6,559 nt of DNA from Desulfocicer vacuolatum DSM 3385 (GTDB taxonomy: Bacteria > Desulfobacterota > Desulfobacteria > Desulfobacterales > SURF-7), in the NCBI GenBank assembly GCA_945870015.1, contig CAMBQS010000198.1:1-6559 (forward strand), in the 5' to 3' direction. Under the pieces are notes generated by a model. That model did not search any database and was not told the origin of the DNA. It saw only the letters and a list, made by a program, of their open reading frames with translations. Shown here piece by piece: positions 5,461-6,559 of the stretch (the first letter of the stretch is position 1; each line of letters begins with the position of its first letter). The translations under genes were made by a program, and so were the position numbers.

Positions 5461-6120
5461 TCAGCGATCCTCATTTATTTCCCATACAAAAATATTTTTG
5501 GCAATCTCTTCATCCAGGGCAAGTTCCGTGTTTTCAAATTTGATACAGAAAGCAGGGCTTGCCCGATGAACAGTCACAATGGTTCCGGGGCGTAATCCAA
5601 TGGACAGAAGTTGATGCATATTGGAATGGCTTCCCGGCTTGATGTAGGTGATTTTTCCTTTTTTTCCGGGTTTGATATCCGTCAACCGGACAATGACATT
5701 GCTCACTTCTTTCTGATTTCTTTTGCAACAGCGTCCTTTAGGAATGGGTTTTCCATCCGGACATATTTCCGGATGACCAAGAAGGGTGCATATGGAATCT
5801 TCCACCTCCGGAACCAGACTGTGTTCAACCTTGCATGCGACTTCTTCCATTGCCGCGTCTTTTAATTTAAGGACGCTGGATACAAGGACTTCCGCCAGAC
5901 GATGCCGGCGAATGATCTCCTGAGCAAGGGAATTCCCGATTTTTGAAAACATGATGTTATTGTCCTTGATCATGATCATGCCCTTGTTTTCAAGCTCGGC
6001 AAGATCATGATCCTGAAAGTCAATAGAACAATTTTTTCGTATTGAATCAATGGAATAGGTTTTATTTTCAGCCGCACACCAGATCGCTTCCATAATTTCT
6101 TCTAGTTTTTCATGTAACAT
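5461..6120 (-). CDS. DtxR-family metal regulator with FeoA domain
   Basis: A 219-residue iron- or manganese-responsive repressor. An N-terminal winged helix (about 4-62) is followed by the dimerisation and metal-binding domain (about 65-130). Ligand-like residues are His73 and Glu77 (RHRLAEVLV) and Cys96, Glu99, His100 (ACKVEH), matching DtxR His79, Glu83, Cys102, Glu105 and His106. By eye, Glu8 stands where DtxR has Met10, and Glu92 replaces ancillary His98. Cys120 (CPDG) and the pair Cys131-Cys132 form a cysteine cluster. A C-terminal FeoA/SH3-like domain (about 142-217) begins near VRLTDIKPGKKGKI and contains HQLLSIGLRPG. Lying 58 bp after feoB on the same strand, it is probably the iron-sensing regulator of that transporter operon. 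Iron rather than manganese as cofactor is inferred from this context. The start at 6120 is set by AAGGAG six bases upstream. Confidence 0.9.
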   Translation of the reverse strand: MLHEKLEEIMEAIWCAAENKTYSIDSIRKNCSIDFQDHDLAELENKGMIMIKDNNIMFSKIGNSLAQEIIRRHRLAEVLVSSVLKLKDAAMEEVACKVEHSLVPEVEDSICTLLGHPEICPDGKPIPKGRCCKRNQKEVSNVIVRLTDIKPGKKGKITYIKPGSHSNMHQLLSIGLRPGTIVTVHRASPAFCIKFENTELALDEEIAKNIFVWEINEDR

Positions 6121-6132
6121 GTTCATCTCCTT
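6121..6132 (-). promoter_or_regulatory. Ribosome binding site that sets the regulator start
   Basis: Read leftward, AAGGAG (6132-6127) is followed by ATGAAC and then the ATG at 6120. The ATG at 6126 touches the Shine-Dalgarno core with no spacing, while the one at 6120 has the preferred six bases, so translation should begin at 6120. Confidence 0.7.
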
Positions 6133-6178
6133 TTATACTGAAATGCGATCATCCTGGTTCACCATCTGAGTTTGCTGA

Positions 6179-6559
6179 TCAGGTAAATGTGATTCCGAAT
6201 GTCCGGCATACATAATTTAAGACTGTTCCAATCAGAACTGCATATGTCGTAACTGCGGATAGAATCGAAACGGCTGCTTTTGTGCCACGTTCTTTAAACA
6301 GAATGATGGTTGCATTGATGCAGGGCGAAAGAAATGTCATGACCAGGAGATTGATCACCAGTTGCACATTATTGTAAGAGTAGCTCAGATGCTCAATTTC
6401 CGTTGCTCCGCTTTCCCTGCGGATAATGGTCTTGATGAAAACCTGAACACTTTTTTCCGGAAGTCCCATCAGATCGCTGGTGACAGGCTTGAGGATATGT
6501 TCCAGTATGGCAAGACCGCCCATCCGGTCAAATAAAAAAACAAGAAAGGATGCAAAAAT
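6179..6559 (-). CDS. feoB: FeoB ferrous iron transporter, C-terminal part
   Basis: The last 126 codons of an inner-membrane Fe(II) permease; the 5' part, including the GTPase domain, lies beyond the right edge. The frame is open to the last base of the window, so the ATG at 6523 is internal rather than the start. Features typical of the FeoB C-terminal membrane region are FIKTIIRRESGA, a hydrophobic segment around VQLVINLLVMTFLSPCINAT, the LFKERG loop and a last helix before the C-terminal GITFT. The Cys in SPCINAT lies in a membrane segment that in the family contributes to the ion path. The stop is a TGA at 6181-6179, and 58 bp separate it from the FeoA-containing regulator. No separate feoA gene lies between them. 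Confidence 0.9.
   Translation of the reverse strand: MFASFLVFLFDRMGGLAILEHILKPVTSDLMGLPEKSVQVFIKTIIRRESGATEIEHLSYSYNNVQLVINLLVMTFLSPCINATIILFKERGTKAAVSILSAVTTYAVLIGTVLNYVCRTFGITFT

Noticed and set aside
6118..6126. ATG at 6126 as regulator start
   Set aside because: It abuts the AAGGAG core with no spacing, while the ATG at 6120 has six bases.
6179..6523. Stand-alone 114-residue membrane protein starting at 6523
   Set aside because: The frame continues upstream with FeoB-like residues to the window edge, so this is the tail of FeoB.

Overview
The window suggests a Gram-negative, sulfate-reducer-like bacterium, most likely Desulfobacterota (former Deltaproteobacteria). This is inferred from gene content and protein style, not from a marker gene: a CHASE2-TPR-kinase with PP2C and FHA partners, a FeoB-linked DtxR-type regulator with a FeoA tail, and moderate GC. 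No rRNA, tRNA, CRISPR array, insertion sequence or phage gene is visible.

Layout. Positions 1-375 hold no intact gene. They carry several short dyads and direct repeats, a possible C-terminal gene remnant (39-113) and a probable promoter (288-316) for the rightward alpha/beta hydrolase at 376-1173. The hydrolase converges, with only 18 bp between stops, on a leftward three-gene block read in the order kinase (5346 to 2806), PP2C phosphatase (2794 to 1961), FHA protein (1905 to 1192). A 114-bp gap upstream of the kinase contains a good sigma-70-like promoter with an extended -10. Beyond it, also leftward, are a DtxR-family metal regulator with a C-terminal FeoA domain (6120 to 5461) and the C-terminal part of FeoB (6559 to 6179), whose gene runs off the right edge.

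How the genes work together. The kinase, phosphatase and FHA genes form a compact writer-eraser-reader module for threonine phosphorylation. A periplasmic CHASE2 sensor is joined through three membrane helices and a juxtamembrane TPR-like segment to a fully conserved cytoplasmic Ser/Thr kinase. A PP2C phosphatase would reverse the modification, and a tandem-FHA protein with one intact and one degenerate FHA fold would read it. The kinase linker and the FHA linker carry similar threonine-centred motifs (ETMVF and QTMIM) that are candidate phosphorylation and docking sites. The feoB-regulator pair is a ferrous iron uptake unit with its probable iron sensor. The hydrolase appears to be a separate transcription unit.

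Three start sites were judged from Shine-Dalgarno placement. The FHA protein should start at 1905 rather than at a TTG at 1932. The regulator should start at 6120 rather than 6126. The kinase ATG at 5346 is fixed by an in-frame TAG directly before it. Nothing here proves a new system; the phospho-signalling module is the most interesting part of the window.
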